Positions 1-4,960 are shown, counted from the first letter of the stretch. The stretch: DNA of 5,179 bases from an uncultured Hungatella sp. (GCA_910588325.1 CAJUPP010000034.1:32524-37702); one strand, 5' to 3'. Program-made: numbers and translations. The notes: generated from the letters alone by a model not told the origin.

Positions 1-9
1 GTACGACGC

Positions 10-54
10 GCCAAAATGCCTGTTCTTGGCATTTCCCGCCGCCCAATAGGCGGC
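10..54. repeat. Two adjacent small inverted repeats in a GC-rich leader
   Basis: AAATGCC (14-20) pairs with GGCATTT (28-34) over a 7-nt loop. GCCGCC (38-43) pairs with GGCGGC (49-54) over a CAATA loop. An alternative pairing GCCAA (10-14) with TTGGC (26-30) overlaps the first hairpin. No T-run follows, so neither is an obvious terminator. The stretch is richer in GC than the genes downstream. One + strand frame is open from base 1 to the TGA at 127-129, overlapping the queH start, but its translation is not recognisable and it could be chance. The segment may be a structured leader or a dispersed intergenic repeat, but the window alone cannot decide this. Confidence 0.45.
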
Positions 55-125
55 ATGAGGGGTTACTTTACTGAGCGAGCGGATACTCGGGATGCAGGAT
101 TTATCTGGCAGGAGATATGTAAGCT

Positions 126-743
126 ATGAACAAGAGAAATTATCAGAGAGAACTGGACGGGATTATAGAGGAACTGGGGGCGCAGGGGCAGGTTCCCAAA
201 CTTTTGCTACATAGCTGCTGTGCGCCCTGCAGCAGTTATGTGTTGGAGTATCTGTCCAAGTTTTTTCGGATTACCGTATTTTTTTATAATCCCAATATCT
301 ATCCTCCAAAAGAATATACGGCTCGTGCAGAGGAAGAGAGACGTTTGATTAAGGAGATGCCGTTTGTTCATCCGGTAGATATGGTGGAGGGAAGTTATGA
401 ACCGGAGGAATTTTATCAGGAGGTAAAAGGGTTGGAGATGGAGCCGGAAGGGGGAGCCAGATGTGAGAAATGTTTTGAGCTAAGGCTTCATCAGGCGGCT
501 TTTGTGGCAAAAGCAGGGGCATATGATTATTTTACTACCACTCTTACTATCAGTCCCCTGAAGTCGGCTCCCAAGCTGAATCAGATCGGGGAGCGGATTG
601 GAAAGGAGATGGGCGTGGAGTTTCTTCCTTCGGATTTCAAGAAAAAGGATGGGTACAGACGGTCCGTTCAACTGTCAAAAGAGTATGGTTTGTATCGTCA
701 GGATTACTGCGGATGCGTGTATTCCCGCGAACGGTTAAGATAA
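126..743 (+). CDS. queH: Epoxyqueuosine reductase QueH (DUF208 family)
   Basis: QueH catalyses the last step of queuosine synthesis: reduction of epoxyqueuosine to queuosine at wobble position 34 of tRNAs with GUN anticodons (Asn, Asp, His, Tyr). It is the non-orthologous replacement for the cobalamin-dependent QueG and acts in the cytoplasm. The 205-residue protein has the family hallmarks in order: an N-terminal LHSCCAPCSS loop (Cys31, Cys32, Cys35), FFYNPNIYP (52-60), a YTARAEEE segment (64-71), RCEKCFELR (Cys113, Cys116), FTTTLTISPLKS (136-147) and a C-terminal DYCGCVYS (Cys195, Cys197). These cysteines are expected to carry the iron-sulfur cluster and the adjacent iron site of the family. 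Length is normal for a single-domain QueH. ATG 126 is preceded by AGGAG at 110-114, 11 nt away, slightly long. No other queuosine gene is in the window, and the gene is followed by a new promoter, so it probably ends its transcription unit. Confidence 0.95.
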   Translation: MNKRNYQRELDGIIEELGAQGQVPKLLLHSCCAPCSSYVLEYLSKFFRITVFFYNPNIYPPKEYTARAEEERRLIKEMPFVHPVDMVEGSYEPEEFYQEVKGLEMEPEGGARCEKCFELRLHQAAFVAKAGAYDYFTTTLTISPLKSAPKLNQIGERIGKEMGVEFLPSDFKKKDGYRRSVQLSKEYGLYRQDYCGCVYSRERLR

Positions 744-754
744 CCTATTCATAC

Positions 755-783
755 TTGACACTGGTGTGATTTTGTAATAAACT
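755..783 (+). promoter_or_regulatory. Sigma-A promoter of the HPr gene
   Basis: A perfect -35 TTGACA (755-760) is separated by 17 bp from TAAACT (778-783), which matches 4 of 6 positions of the -10 consensus including the key first two and last bases. It lies in the gap after queH and would give an AT-rich leader of about 40 nt before the HPr start. An alternative -10, TAATAA at 775-780, has only a 14-bp spacer and is less likely. Confidence 0.65.
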
Positions 784-831
784 TTTATTATATGTGTAGT
801 TAAATATTTTCAGACAAGGAGAGTGGTGATT

Positions 832-1098
832 ATGGTTTCAAAAACATTAACGGTTGTAAATCCGTCAGGACTGCATTTAAGACCGGCAGGGGTGTTATCC
901 CAGACTGCTATGAAATTTAAATCTGATGTTCTTCTGGAGTGTGGTGAGAAGAGAATCATTGCAAAGAGCGTATTGAACGTCATGGCTGCCGGAATTAAGA
1001 GCGGTACGGAGATTACCGTGATTTGTGAGGGTGAGGATGAGGCCGAGGCTTTGAAGACGGTTACTGAGGCCATTGAATCCGGACTTGGAGAGATGTAA
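832..1098 (+). CDS. ptsH: HPr family phosphocarrier protein
   Basis: HPr passes a phosphate from PEP-dependent Enzyme I to sugar-specific EIIA domains of the phosphotransferase system. In Firmicutes it is also phosphorylated on a serine to act as the CcpA co-repressor. I chose ATG 832: AAGGAG (816-821) lies 10 nt upstream, whereas the in-frame GTG codons at 823 and 826 are too close to it. This start also gives an 88-residue protein with the phosphorylatable residues at canonical positions, His15 in SGLHLRPAG and Ser46 in AKSVLNVM, with the IKSGTEITV strand after them. His15 excludes Crh, which has Gln there. Leu16 replaces the usual Ala of H-A-R-P-A, so this could be a paralogue and not the main sugar-PTS HPr. 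It has its own promoter and terminator and appears monocistronic, with no ptsI next to it. Confidence 0.93.
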   Translation: MVSKTLTVVNPSGLHLRPAGVLSQTAMKFKSDVLLECGEKRIIAKSVLNVMAAGIKSGTEITVICEGEDEAEALKTVTEAIESGLGEM

Positions 1099-1129
1099 AC
1101 CGCAGAGGCGGTACATAAGATTGCGATGT

Positions 1130-1170
1130 AAAAAGGCGGGATGCAAGGATGAGAGGCAGGCCGCCTTTTT
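1130..1170 (+). terminator. Rho-independent terminator of the HPr gene
   Basis: AAAAAGGCGG (1130-1139) pairs with CCGCCTTTTT (1161-1170), a 10-bp stem whose 3' arm ends in five T residues. The loop is long, about 21 nt. A smaller hairpin, ACCGC (1099-1103) with GCGGT (1108-1112), sits directly after the stop codon. The GGCGG/CCGCC core followed by U5 is the likely release site, 30-70 nt past the HPr stop. Confidence 0.7.
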
Positions 1171-1191
1171 AGTAAAAGATTGGTTTTCTGG

Positions 1192-1296
1192 ATGAAGAGG
1201 AAAATTACGGTGGCAGTCATGGACCCTATGATATTTTTCAGCGCGGTTAAGGAATGGCTGTCTGAAAAAGGAATGGAGACAGAAAGAAATCGTTAG
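1192..1296 (+). other. Doubtful 34-codon reading frame in the HPr-ugd gap
   Basis: The 285-bp gap between the HPr gene and ugd holds the terminator and this short frame, beginning MKRKITVAVMDPMIFF and ending at TAG 1294-1296. No ribosome binding site precedes the ATG. The start resembles the first strand of a receiver-like domain, but that is too little to call homology. It may be a gene remnant or chance. The rest of the gap up to the ugd ribosome binding site is AT-rich, and I see no convincing promoter in it. Confidence 0.15.
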
Positions 1297-1383
1297 GAAA
1301 ATGATAGAGCAGCGAAGCATTGTTCAGAGAAAATATATCCGGAGAATATGAAATAATATAAGATACAGAAATAGGAGAACAAG

Positions 1384-2631
1384 ATGAAACAATATAAAAT
1401 AGCAGTTGCAGGAACCGGTTATGTAGGATTATCGATAGCGACACTGTTATCCCAGCATCATAAGGTGACTGCGGTAGATATTATTCCGGAAAAGGTTGAA
1501 CTTATTAACAACCGAAAATCACCGATTCAGGATGACTATATTGAAAAATATCTGGCAGAGAAGGAGCTGGATCTGACAGCAACCTTAGATGGTTCTTCTG
1601 CATACAGGGATGCGGATTTTGTAGTTATTGCCGCGCCGACAAACTATGATTCCAGGAAAAATTTCTTTGACACTTCTGCTGTGGAAACAGTGATTGAACT
1701 GGTTACAGCCAACAATCCAAATGCAATTATGATTATCAAAAGTACCATTCCTGTAGGTTATACTGAGTCTGTGAGGAAAAAATATCATACGGAAAACATT
1801 TTATTCAGTCCGGAATTTTTGAGGGAATCAAAGGCATTGTATGATAATCTTTATCCATCCCGCATTATTGTAGGCTGTCCGCAGGATGATGAGCGTCTGC
1901 TTGCTGCTGCTCACATATTCGCAGATCTTTTGAAAGAAGGAGCAATTAAGGACAATATTGATGTTCTCTTCATGGGTCTGACAGAAGCGGAGGCTGTGAA
2001 ACTGTTTGCCAATACATATTTGGCATTGAGAGTTTCTTTTTTTAATGAACTTGATACTTATGCAGAATCCAAGGGACTGGATACGAAGTCTATCATTGAT
2101 GGTGTATGTCTTGATCCGCGTATCGGAACTCATTATAATAATCCGTCCTTTGGATATGGAGGTTACTGTCTTCCTAAAGATACCAAGCAGTTGTTGGCTA
2201 ATTATCAGCATGTGCCGCAGAATATGATGTCTGCAATTGTGGAAAGCAACCGGACGCGAAAAGATTTTATTGCAGATCGGGTGCTGGCTATGGCAGGATA
2301 TTATGATTATGCCAAAACGAATGAGTATCATGCGGATTATGAGAAGGAAGTTGTTGTGGGGGTGTACCGACTGACGATGAAGAGCAATTCCGATAATTTT
2401 CGTCAGAGCAGCATTCAGGGGGTTATGAAAAGGATTAAGGCGAAGGGCGCTTCCGTTATCATCTATGAGCCTGCTTTGGATAATGAAAGTACATTCTTTG
2501 GTTCTAAGGTCATCAATGATTTGGAGAAATTTAAGGAGATGAGCGGGGCGATTATCGCTAACCGATATGACAGCTGTCTGGATGATGTGAAAGATAAGGT
2601 CTATACCAGAGATATTTTCCAGAGAGATTAA
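1384..2631 (+). CDS. ugd: UDP-glucose 6-dehydrogenase
   Basis: Ugd oxidises UDP-glucose to UDP-glucuronate with two NAD+, through a covalent thioester/thiohemiacetal intermediate. It supplies UDP-GlcA for capsule, exopolysaccharide or cell-wall glycans. The 415-residue protein is full length for the bacterial family. The N-terminal Rossmann domain shows AGTGYVG (9-15), the acidic Asp32 after the second strand, and KSTIPVG (119-125). FSPEFLRES (141-149) carries the substrate-loop glutamates. The helical linker has EAVKLFANTYLALR with Lys206 and Asn210. The catalytic loop is FGYGGYCLPKDT with nucleophile Cys262 and Asp266. The C-terminal UDP-binding domain ends DIFQRD. AGGAG (1373-1377) is 6 nt before the ATG. 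It stands alone: no glycosyltransferase or polysaccharide gene is adjacent, so the end use of UDP-GlcA cannot be read from context. Confidence 0.96.
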   Translation: MKQYKIAVAGTGYVGLSIATLLSQHHKVTAVDIIPEKVELINNRKSPIQDDYIEKYLAEKELDLTATLDGSSAYRDADFVVIAAPTNYDSRKNFFDTSAVETVIELVTANNPNAIMIIKSTIPVGYTESVRKKYHTENILFSPEFLRESKALYDNLYPSRIIVGCPQDDERLLAAAHIFADLLKEGAIKDNIDVLFMGLTEAEAVKLFANTYLALRVSFFNELDTYAESKGLDTKSIIDGVCLDPRIGTHYNNPSFGYGGYCLPKDTKQLLANYQHVPQNMMSAIVESNRTRKDFIADRVLAMAGYYDYAKTNEYHADYEKEVVVGVYRLTMKSNSDNFRQSSIQGVMKRIKAKGASVIIYEPALDNESTFFGSKVINDLEKFKEMSGAIIANRYDSCLDDVKDKVYTRDIFQRD

Positions 2632-2690
2632 TTAAAATCAGGTTGTATATTTTGATGGGGCTTTCGAAAAGCAATCCGGAGAAAACAAAA

Positions 2691-2716
2691 AATACGGCAG
2701 AAAAATATGGCAGAAA
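2691..2716. repeat. Tandem 13-bp repeat upstream of the tRNA promoter
   Basis: Two copies of AATAYGGCAGAAA lie head to tail at 2691-2703 and 2704-2716, differing at one base (C/T). They sit in an A-rich block just upstream of the -35 element, where an UP element would contact the RNA polymerase alpha subunits. The remainder of the gap after ugd (2632-2690) shows only a 5-bp hairpin without a T-run. Confidence 0.45.
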
Positions 2717-2730
2717 AGTTTGAAAAACTA

Positions 2731-2759
2731 TTGCAAAAATGGAAAAACTATGCTATACT
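2731..2759 (+). promoter_or_regulatory. Strong sigma-A promoter of the tRNA-Leu pair
   Basis: TTGCAA (2731-2736), a 17-bp spacer, and TATACT (2754-2759) with an extended -10 TG at 2751-2752. The upstream flank is A-rich. Transcription should begin around 2765-2767, only a few bases before the mature tRNA 5' end at 2770, typical of compact stable-RNA units. Confidence 0.85.
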
Positions 2760-2769
2760 ATCTGAGTTC

Positions 2770-2853
2770 GCGGGAGTGCTGGAATTGGCAGACAGGCAAG
2801 ACTAAGGATCTTGTGGGTGTATGCTCGTGTGGGTTCAAGTCCCATCTCCCGCA
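2770..2853 (+). tRNA. tRNA-Leu(AAG)
   Basis: This is a complete class II tRNA of 84 nt without encoded CCA. The acceptor GCGGGAG (2770-2776) pairs with CTCCCGC (2846-2852), with discriminator A2853. The D arm is CTG/CAG around GAATTGGCAGA. The anticodon stem CAAGA/TCTTG encloses CTAAGGA, giving anticodon AAG (2804-2806) with G37, reading CUU/CUC. The variable arm is long, as expected for Leu, and the T arm is GTGGG-TTCAAGT-CCCAT. A34 would need deamination to inosine to read both pyrimidine-ending codons; most bacteria use GAG for this box. The gene is followed after 3 nt by a second tRNA-Leu. Its segment 2808-2847 recurs exactly at 5058-5097. Confidence 0.93.
2808..2847. repeat. 40-bp direct repeat, upstream copy (inside tRNA-Leu(AAG))
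   Basis: These 40 bases run from the end of the anticodon loop to the start of the 3' acceptor strand. They are identical to 5058-5097, an offset of exactly 2250 bp. The match decays on both sides: G-to-A changes lie in the anticodon region, and the acceptor strands differ (CTCCCGC here, CTTCTGC downstream). A repeat spanning the 3' half of a tRNA is the usual form of a tRNA-targeted attachment site. Confidence 0.9.
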
Positions 2854-2856
2854 GAT

Positions 2857-2940
2857 GCAGAAGTGGCGGAATTGGCAGACGCGCACGGTTCAGGTCCGTG
2901 TGGTGGCAACACCTTGTGGGTTCGACTCCCATCTTCTGCA
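2857..2940 (+). tRNA. tRNA-Leu(CAG)
   Basis: This is a complete class II tRNA of 84 nt without encoded CCA. The acceptor GCAGAAG (2857-2863) pairs with CTTCTGC (2933-2939), with discriminator A2940. The D stem is GCG/CGC. The anticodon stem CACGG/CCGTG encloses TTCAGGT, giving anticodon CAG (2891-2893) for codon CUG. The variable arm GGTGGCAACACC forms a clear hairpin. The T arm is GTGGG-TTCGACT-CCCAT. It is cotranscribed with the preceding tRNA-Leu(AAG) and lies just upstream of a terminator. Confidence 0.94.
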
Positions 2941-2945
2941 TGAGA

Positions 2946-2986
2946 GACCTAAATCCTTTGAAAAATCAGGGGTTTAGGCCTTTTTT
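2946..2986 (+). terminator. Rho-independent terminator of the tRNA-Leu operon
   Basis: CCTAAATCC (2948-2956) pairs with GGGTTTAGG (2970-2978), including one G-T pair, around an A-rich loop. T6 follows at 2981-2986. It begins a few bases after the second tRNA, marking the end of the two-tRNA transcript. Confidence 0.85.
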
Positions 2987-3042
2987 GCGTTATAGAGCGA
3001 GGTGAAAATAACTGTAAGGAATATTAGACTATTCTGTGATTA

Positions 3043-3086
3043 TCCTATACCATAATCTATAAAACCAAGCAGGATATGGTATAGGA
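3043..3086. repeat. Perfect 12-bp inverted repeat
   Basis: TCCTATACCATA (3043-3054) pairs exactly with TATGGTATAGGA (3075-3086) across a 20-nt loop. The stem is AT-rich and the next T-run (3098-3102) is 11 nt away, so a standard terminator is unlikely. It lies between the tRNA terminator and the Rpn gene, near the start of the accessory islet. It could be an RNA hairpin, an operator or part of an element end. Confidence 0.6.
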
Positions 3087-3139
3087 AGCAGGGCCGCTTT
3101 TTAGCTACTAATGCAATCGTAATGCAACTGGCTTATTTT

Positions 3140-3313
3140 TCATTTGTATTTGAGTTTAATGTCTCTGATTGAAGTAGGAATATCTATAGTCCGGCAAGTG
3201 AGCAGATTTTGAATAGTTTCATTCACAAGGTGGGGTTCAATCTGCAGGTGGCATAAATTTTTTAAAATTTTCCCAAACCCAGGTGGCCAGCCAATTGTGT
3301 AGTAGAGAAGGTT
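3140..3313 (-). pseudogene. Possible decayed minus-strand coding remnant
   Basis: The 400-bp stretch between the 12-bp inverted repeat and the Rpn promoter holds no good + strand gene. On the minus strand a frame stays open for 57 codons, ending at TGA (3142-3140), with a C-terminal sequence of natural-looking composition (ends IPTSIRDIKLKYK). It has no ATG or ribosome binding site and is bounded upstream by a stop, so at most it is the tail of a truncated gene. I do not recognise the family. Chance openness is a real alternative. A small direct repeat TAATGCAA occurs at 3109-3116 and 3120-3127 just beyond it. Confidence 0.2.
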
Positions 3314-3386
3314 TTAAGTGATAACGTATACAAATACAGTAAAGACAGGCATACGCTGGAGCTGTTGTAAGAGGCAGAAGAGGGCA

Positions 3387-3415
3387 TTGCATTTTAGGAC
3401 GGACAGTCGTATAAT
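3387..3415 (+). promoter_or_regulatory. Sigma-A promoter of the Rpn gene
   Basis: TTGCAT (3387-3392), a 17-bp spacer, and a perfect TATAAT (3410-3415). It is correctly placed about 30 bp before the Rpn start codon and implies a short leader of roughly 20-25 nt. The promoter is intact even though the gene it serves is damaged. Confidence 0.8.
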
Positions 3416-3444
3416 AAAAATATGAAAGAAGAAAGGACGAAAAG

Positions 3445-4164
3445 ATGAACCACACAGAGCGAAGCTGGGAGAATCTGGGCCTGTCCAATGATTTTCTGTT
3501 TGGGAAGGTGATGAGAAAACCTGAATTGTGTAAAGAGATGCTGGAGCTGATTCTGGAGGTGGAGATTGAGCGCCTGGAATTTCCGGAGGCACAGAAGAGC
3601 ATAGACGAGGAGAAGGATGCCAAAGGGGTAAGGCTGGATGTGTATGTGAAGAATGGAAACGGAGAGGCGTACTGGGAGCTGAAGAGGAGTTATGTCATCT
3701 TTATCTGTACCTTTGATTTGTTTGGAAAAGGCCTTCACCGGTATACCTTTGAAAATGTATGCCTGGAGGATAAAAAGATACGGTTAAATGACGGGACGGC
3801 AAAGATATTTTTAAACACGGAAGGAACCGCAGAGGATGTAGGAAGGGATTTGAAGGCTTTTTTGGATTATGTAGGCGGAAGGGAGCCAGAAAGCGGTTTT
3901 GTGAAGAAGCTGGAGGAGGAAGTAAAGAGAGCAAAGAAGAACCGGGAATGGAGGCGGGAATATATGACGCTGTTAATGCGTGATCGGGAAAATTTAGAGA
4001 GAGGGCTTAAGCAGGGAATCGAACAGGGAATCGAACAAGGGGAGGAACGTCTGGCGGTGCTGACTAAGAGATTGTTACAGGATAAACGTTATGATGCCCT
4101 TGAGAGGATTTCGGAGGATAAGGGATACAGACAAAAACTTTATGAGGAGTACCATATCATCTGA
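3445..4164 (+). CDS. Rpn-family PD-(D/E)XK nuclease/transposase protein with internal catalytic deletion
   Basis: The Rpn (recombination-promoting nuclease, transposase_31/PD-(D/E)XK) family comprises DNA endonucleases; some E. coli members act as toxic antiphage proteins. The 239-residue protein keeps the N-terminal DFLFGKVM segment (16-23), the first active-site strand RLDVYVKNGNG (63-73, Asp65), the SYVIFICTFDLFGKG core (82-96), TFENVCLED and the KIFLNTEG strand (120-127). It also keeps a charged C-terminal region with REYMTLLMRD (171-180) and a GIEQGIEQGEE repeat (191-201), ending EEYHII. Between Ala75 and Leu79 the sequence jumps from the first strand to the later core strand. About 30-35 residues usual in the family, carrying the E-x-Q part of the motif and the K-R-x-R-Y-Y-Q helix, are absent while the frame is kept. 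The product is therefore probably nuclease-dead. AAAGGA (3432-3437) is 7 nt before the ATG. It has its own promoter and terminator. Family assignment is by recall of motifs. Confidence 0.85.
   Translation: MNHTERSWENLGLSNDFLFGKVMRKPELCKEMLELILEVEIERLEFPEAQKSIDEEKDAKGVRLDVYVKNGNGEAYWELKRSYVIFICTFDLFGKGLHRYTFENVCLEDKKIRLNDGTAKIFLNTEGTAEDVGRDLKAFLDYVGGREPESGFVKKLEEEVKRAKKNREWRREYMTLLMRDRENLERGLKQGIEQGIEQGEERLAVLTKRLLQDKRYDALERISEDKGYRQKLYEEYHII
3964..4164 (+). CDS. Candidate internally initiated C-terminal Rpn product (RpnS-like layout)
   Basis: In the Rpn frame, ATG 3964 (Met174) is preceded by GGAGG at 3950-3954 with a 9-nt spacer, a near-ideal ribosome binding site inside the coding region. 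Initiation there would give 66 residues: MTLLMRDRENLERG, the GIEQ repeats, and the C-terminal LTKRLLQDKRYDALERISEDKGY region to the normal stop. For E. coli Rpn proteins, an internally translated C-terminal short form has been reported to inhibit the full-length nuclease by association. The layout here is similar, but the Shine-Dalgarno match may simply result from the Glu-Trp-Arg-Arg codons. There is no nested promoter that I can see, so any expression would be translational. Confidence 0.35.
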   Translation: MTLLMRDRENLERGLKQGIEQGIEQGEERLAVLTKRLLQDKRYDALERISEDKGYRQKLYEEYHII

Positions 4165-4202
4165 ACAGAAAAAAGAGCATATCAGAGAAGTGAAAACTTA
4201 TG

Positions 4203-4231
4203 AGCTGCAGGCTAAAAAGCCTGCAGCTTTT
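4203..4231 (+). terminator. Rho-independent terminator after the Rpn gene
   Basis: A perfect 11-bp stem, AGCTGCAGGCT (4203-4213) with AGCCTGCAGCT (4218-4228), encloses an AAAA tetraloop and runs into a short T4 (4228-4231). It lies 38 bp after the Rpn stop. The A-rich 5' side and T-rich 3' side could allow weak function in both directions. Confidence 0.85.
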
Positions 4232-4400
4232 GGTATATGGCCGGTAATAAGCATCAAATGTATATCAGAAAAAATTGAAAGACAATGTGAAAAAAGCAGA
4301 GGCAGGTTTGGGATGGAAAGTTTGAGAGAAGATGTGTACAGATACAGCAAAAAGAAAAGAATGCCCAAACTACTATAGGGGATAGAGTAATGATTGGAAA

Positions 4401-4556
4401 ATGTTTAACATACAGAGACGGGAAAGCACAGAGTTACAAAAAGATTTTTTCAGGCAGGGATGGATATTTAAGGATGAAGAGGCATTTAGAGACAGGCCGA
4501 AGGAGCCGTGTTATGTCCCTGTACTTTCAAATACAGTTTATAAAGGAAAGGAATAA
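4401..4556 (+). CDS. Small hypothetical protein upstream of the second Rpn-like gene
   Basis: This is a 51-codon frame, MFNIQRRESTEL..., ending ...YVPVLSNTVYKGKE at TAA 4554-4556. Its composition reads as a natural soluble protein: aromatic, acidic and basic residues are mixed, with a GWIFKDEEAF segment and a PVLSNT tail. It stops 2 nt before the ATG of the Rpn-like pseudogene, whose ribosome binding site lies inside its last codons, as in a translationally coupled pair. The start is uncertain: GGA at 4396-4398 is very close to ATG 4401, and AGGGG at 4377-4381 suits the out-of-frame ATG 4390 better. No domain is recognised. The 170 bp between the preceding terminator and this gene shows no convincing promoter or other gene. 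Confidence 0.5.
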   Translation: MFNIQRRESTELQKDFFRQGWIFKDEEAFRDRPKEPCYVPVLSNTVYKGKE

Positions 4557-4558
4557 GA

Positions 4559-4809
4559 ATGCAGACAGTAAACAGGGAACACAAGGACCGTCTTTTTCGT
4601 TTTCTGTTCGGGAACAAAGAGAAAAGGAATGGACGCTTAGTCTTTATAATGCGGTGAATGGAGCCAGTTACACAGAACCAGATGATATTCTGTTTACAGC
4701 CATAGATGATGCGGTATATATGGGAATGAAAAATGAACTTTCATTTATTCTGTTTCATGTTATGAACATTTATGAGCAGCAGAGTACTTATAATCCAAAC
4801 ATGCCAGTA
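4559..4809 (+). pseudogene. Frameshifted and truncated Rpn-like gene
   Basis: ATG 4559, with AGGA at 4549-4552 (6-nt spacer), opens MQTVNREHKDRLFRFLFGNKE, a typical N-terminus of a Lachnospiraceae Rpn-like family. At about 4622-4626 one base is missing relative to the expected reading. The original frame soon reaches TGA, while the family continues in the next frame as EWTLSLYNAVNG, DAVYMGMKNELSFIL and EQQSTYNPNMPV. Homology stops abruptly at Val codon 4807-4809, where the family would continue with an arginine-rich strand and the rest of the nuclease core. The remaining translation to 4920 (PRCRQSTMPP...) is unlike the family and out of keeping in composition. The gene is thus doubly broken: a 1-nt deletion and loss of the C-terminal two thirds. 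The family name is from recall of motifs, with no search made. Confidence 0.75.
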
Positions 4810-4960
4810 CCGCGTTGTCGTCAGTCAACAATGCCGCCGCATCGTCTCCTCCTCCGCCTTGCCCTGACACAAATATCGGGCATTGATATTCACCGTTATT
4901 TCCGCAATGCAGTACACTAAGCGGCTGTTGATAAAGCGGCCAGAACCTTGTTGCATTAAG
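4810..4960 (-). other. GC-richer segment of unknown origin, probable minus-strand gene remnant
   Basis: Immediately after the truncation point of the Rpn-like pseudogene the composition changes. The + strand becomes pyrimidine-rich (CGTCTCCTCCTCCGCC) and the GC content rises, opposite to the purine-rich coding strands elsewhere in the window. This suggests a fragment whose coding strand is minus. Two minus frames are open: one with a 43-codon ORF from ATG 4956 to TGA 4825 (MQQGSGRFINSRL...), and one without a start through GNNGEYQCPIFVSGQGGGG. Neither is recognisable. The following 4961-5047 is AT-rich with no feature seen. Confidence 0.35.

Noticed and set aside
1828..2331. Long minus-strand frame opposite ugd
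   Set aside because: It is a shadow of a confidently identified gene and is rich in Ile, Cys and His without any domain.
2657..2672. Terminator after ugd at GCTTTCGAAAAGC
   Set aside because: The stem is only about 5 bp and no T-run follows.
2720..3005. Open reading frames on both strands over the tRNA pair
   Set aside because: They are translations of two complete tRNA-Leu genes and their terminator, with no codon character of their own.
4091..4378. 95-codon + strand frame after the Rpn gene
   Set aside because: It starts inside the Rpn gene out of frame, runs through a perfect terminator hairpin and has no ribosome binding site.
4616..4632. Programmed -1 frameshifting in the Rpn-like gene
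   Set aside because: The site G-AAA-AGG is not a good slippery heptamer, and the gene is truncated further on, so a mutation is more likely.
4390..4920. A single 176-codon + strand gene across this whole span
   Set aside because: Its first 75 or so codons run antiphase to two better frames (the small ORF and the MQTVNREHKDRLF start), and its last 37 codons do not resemble the family. Only the middle part, 4624-4809, is real homology.
3120..4958. TAATGCAAC at 3120-3128 and its inverse GTTGCATTA at 4950-4958 as element ends
   Set aside because: The match is only 9 bp, does not extend, and is not accompanied by a transposase or target duplication. Chance is likely.
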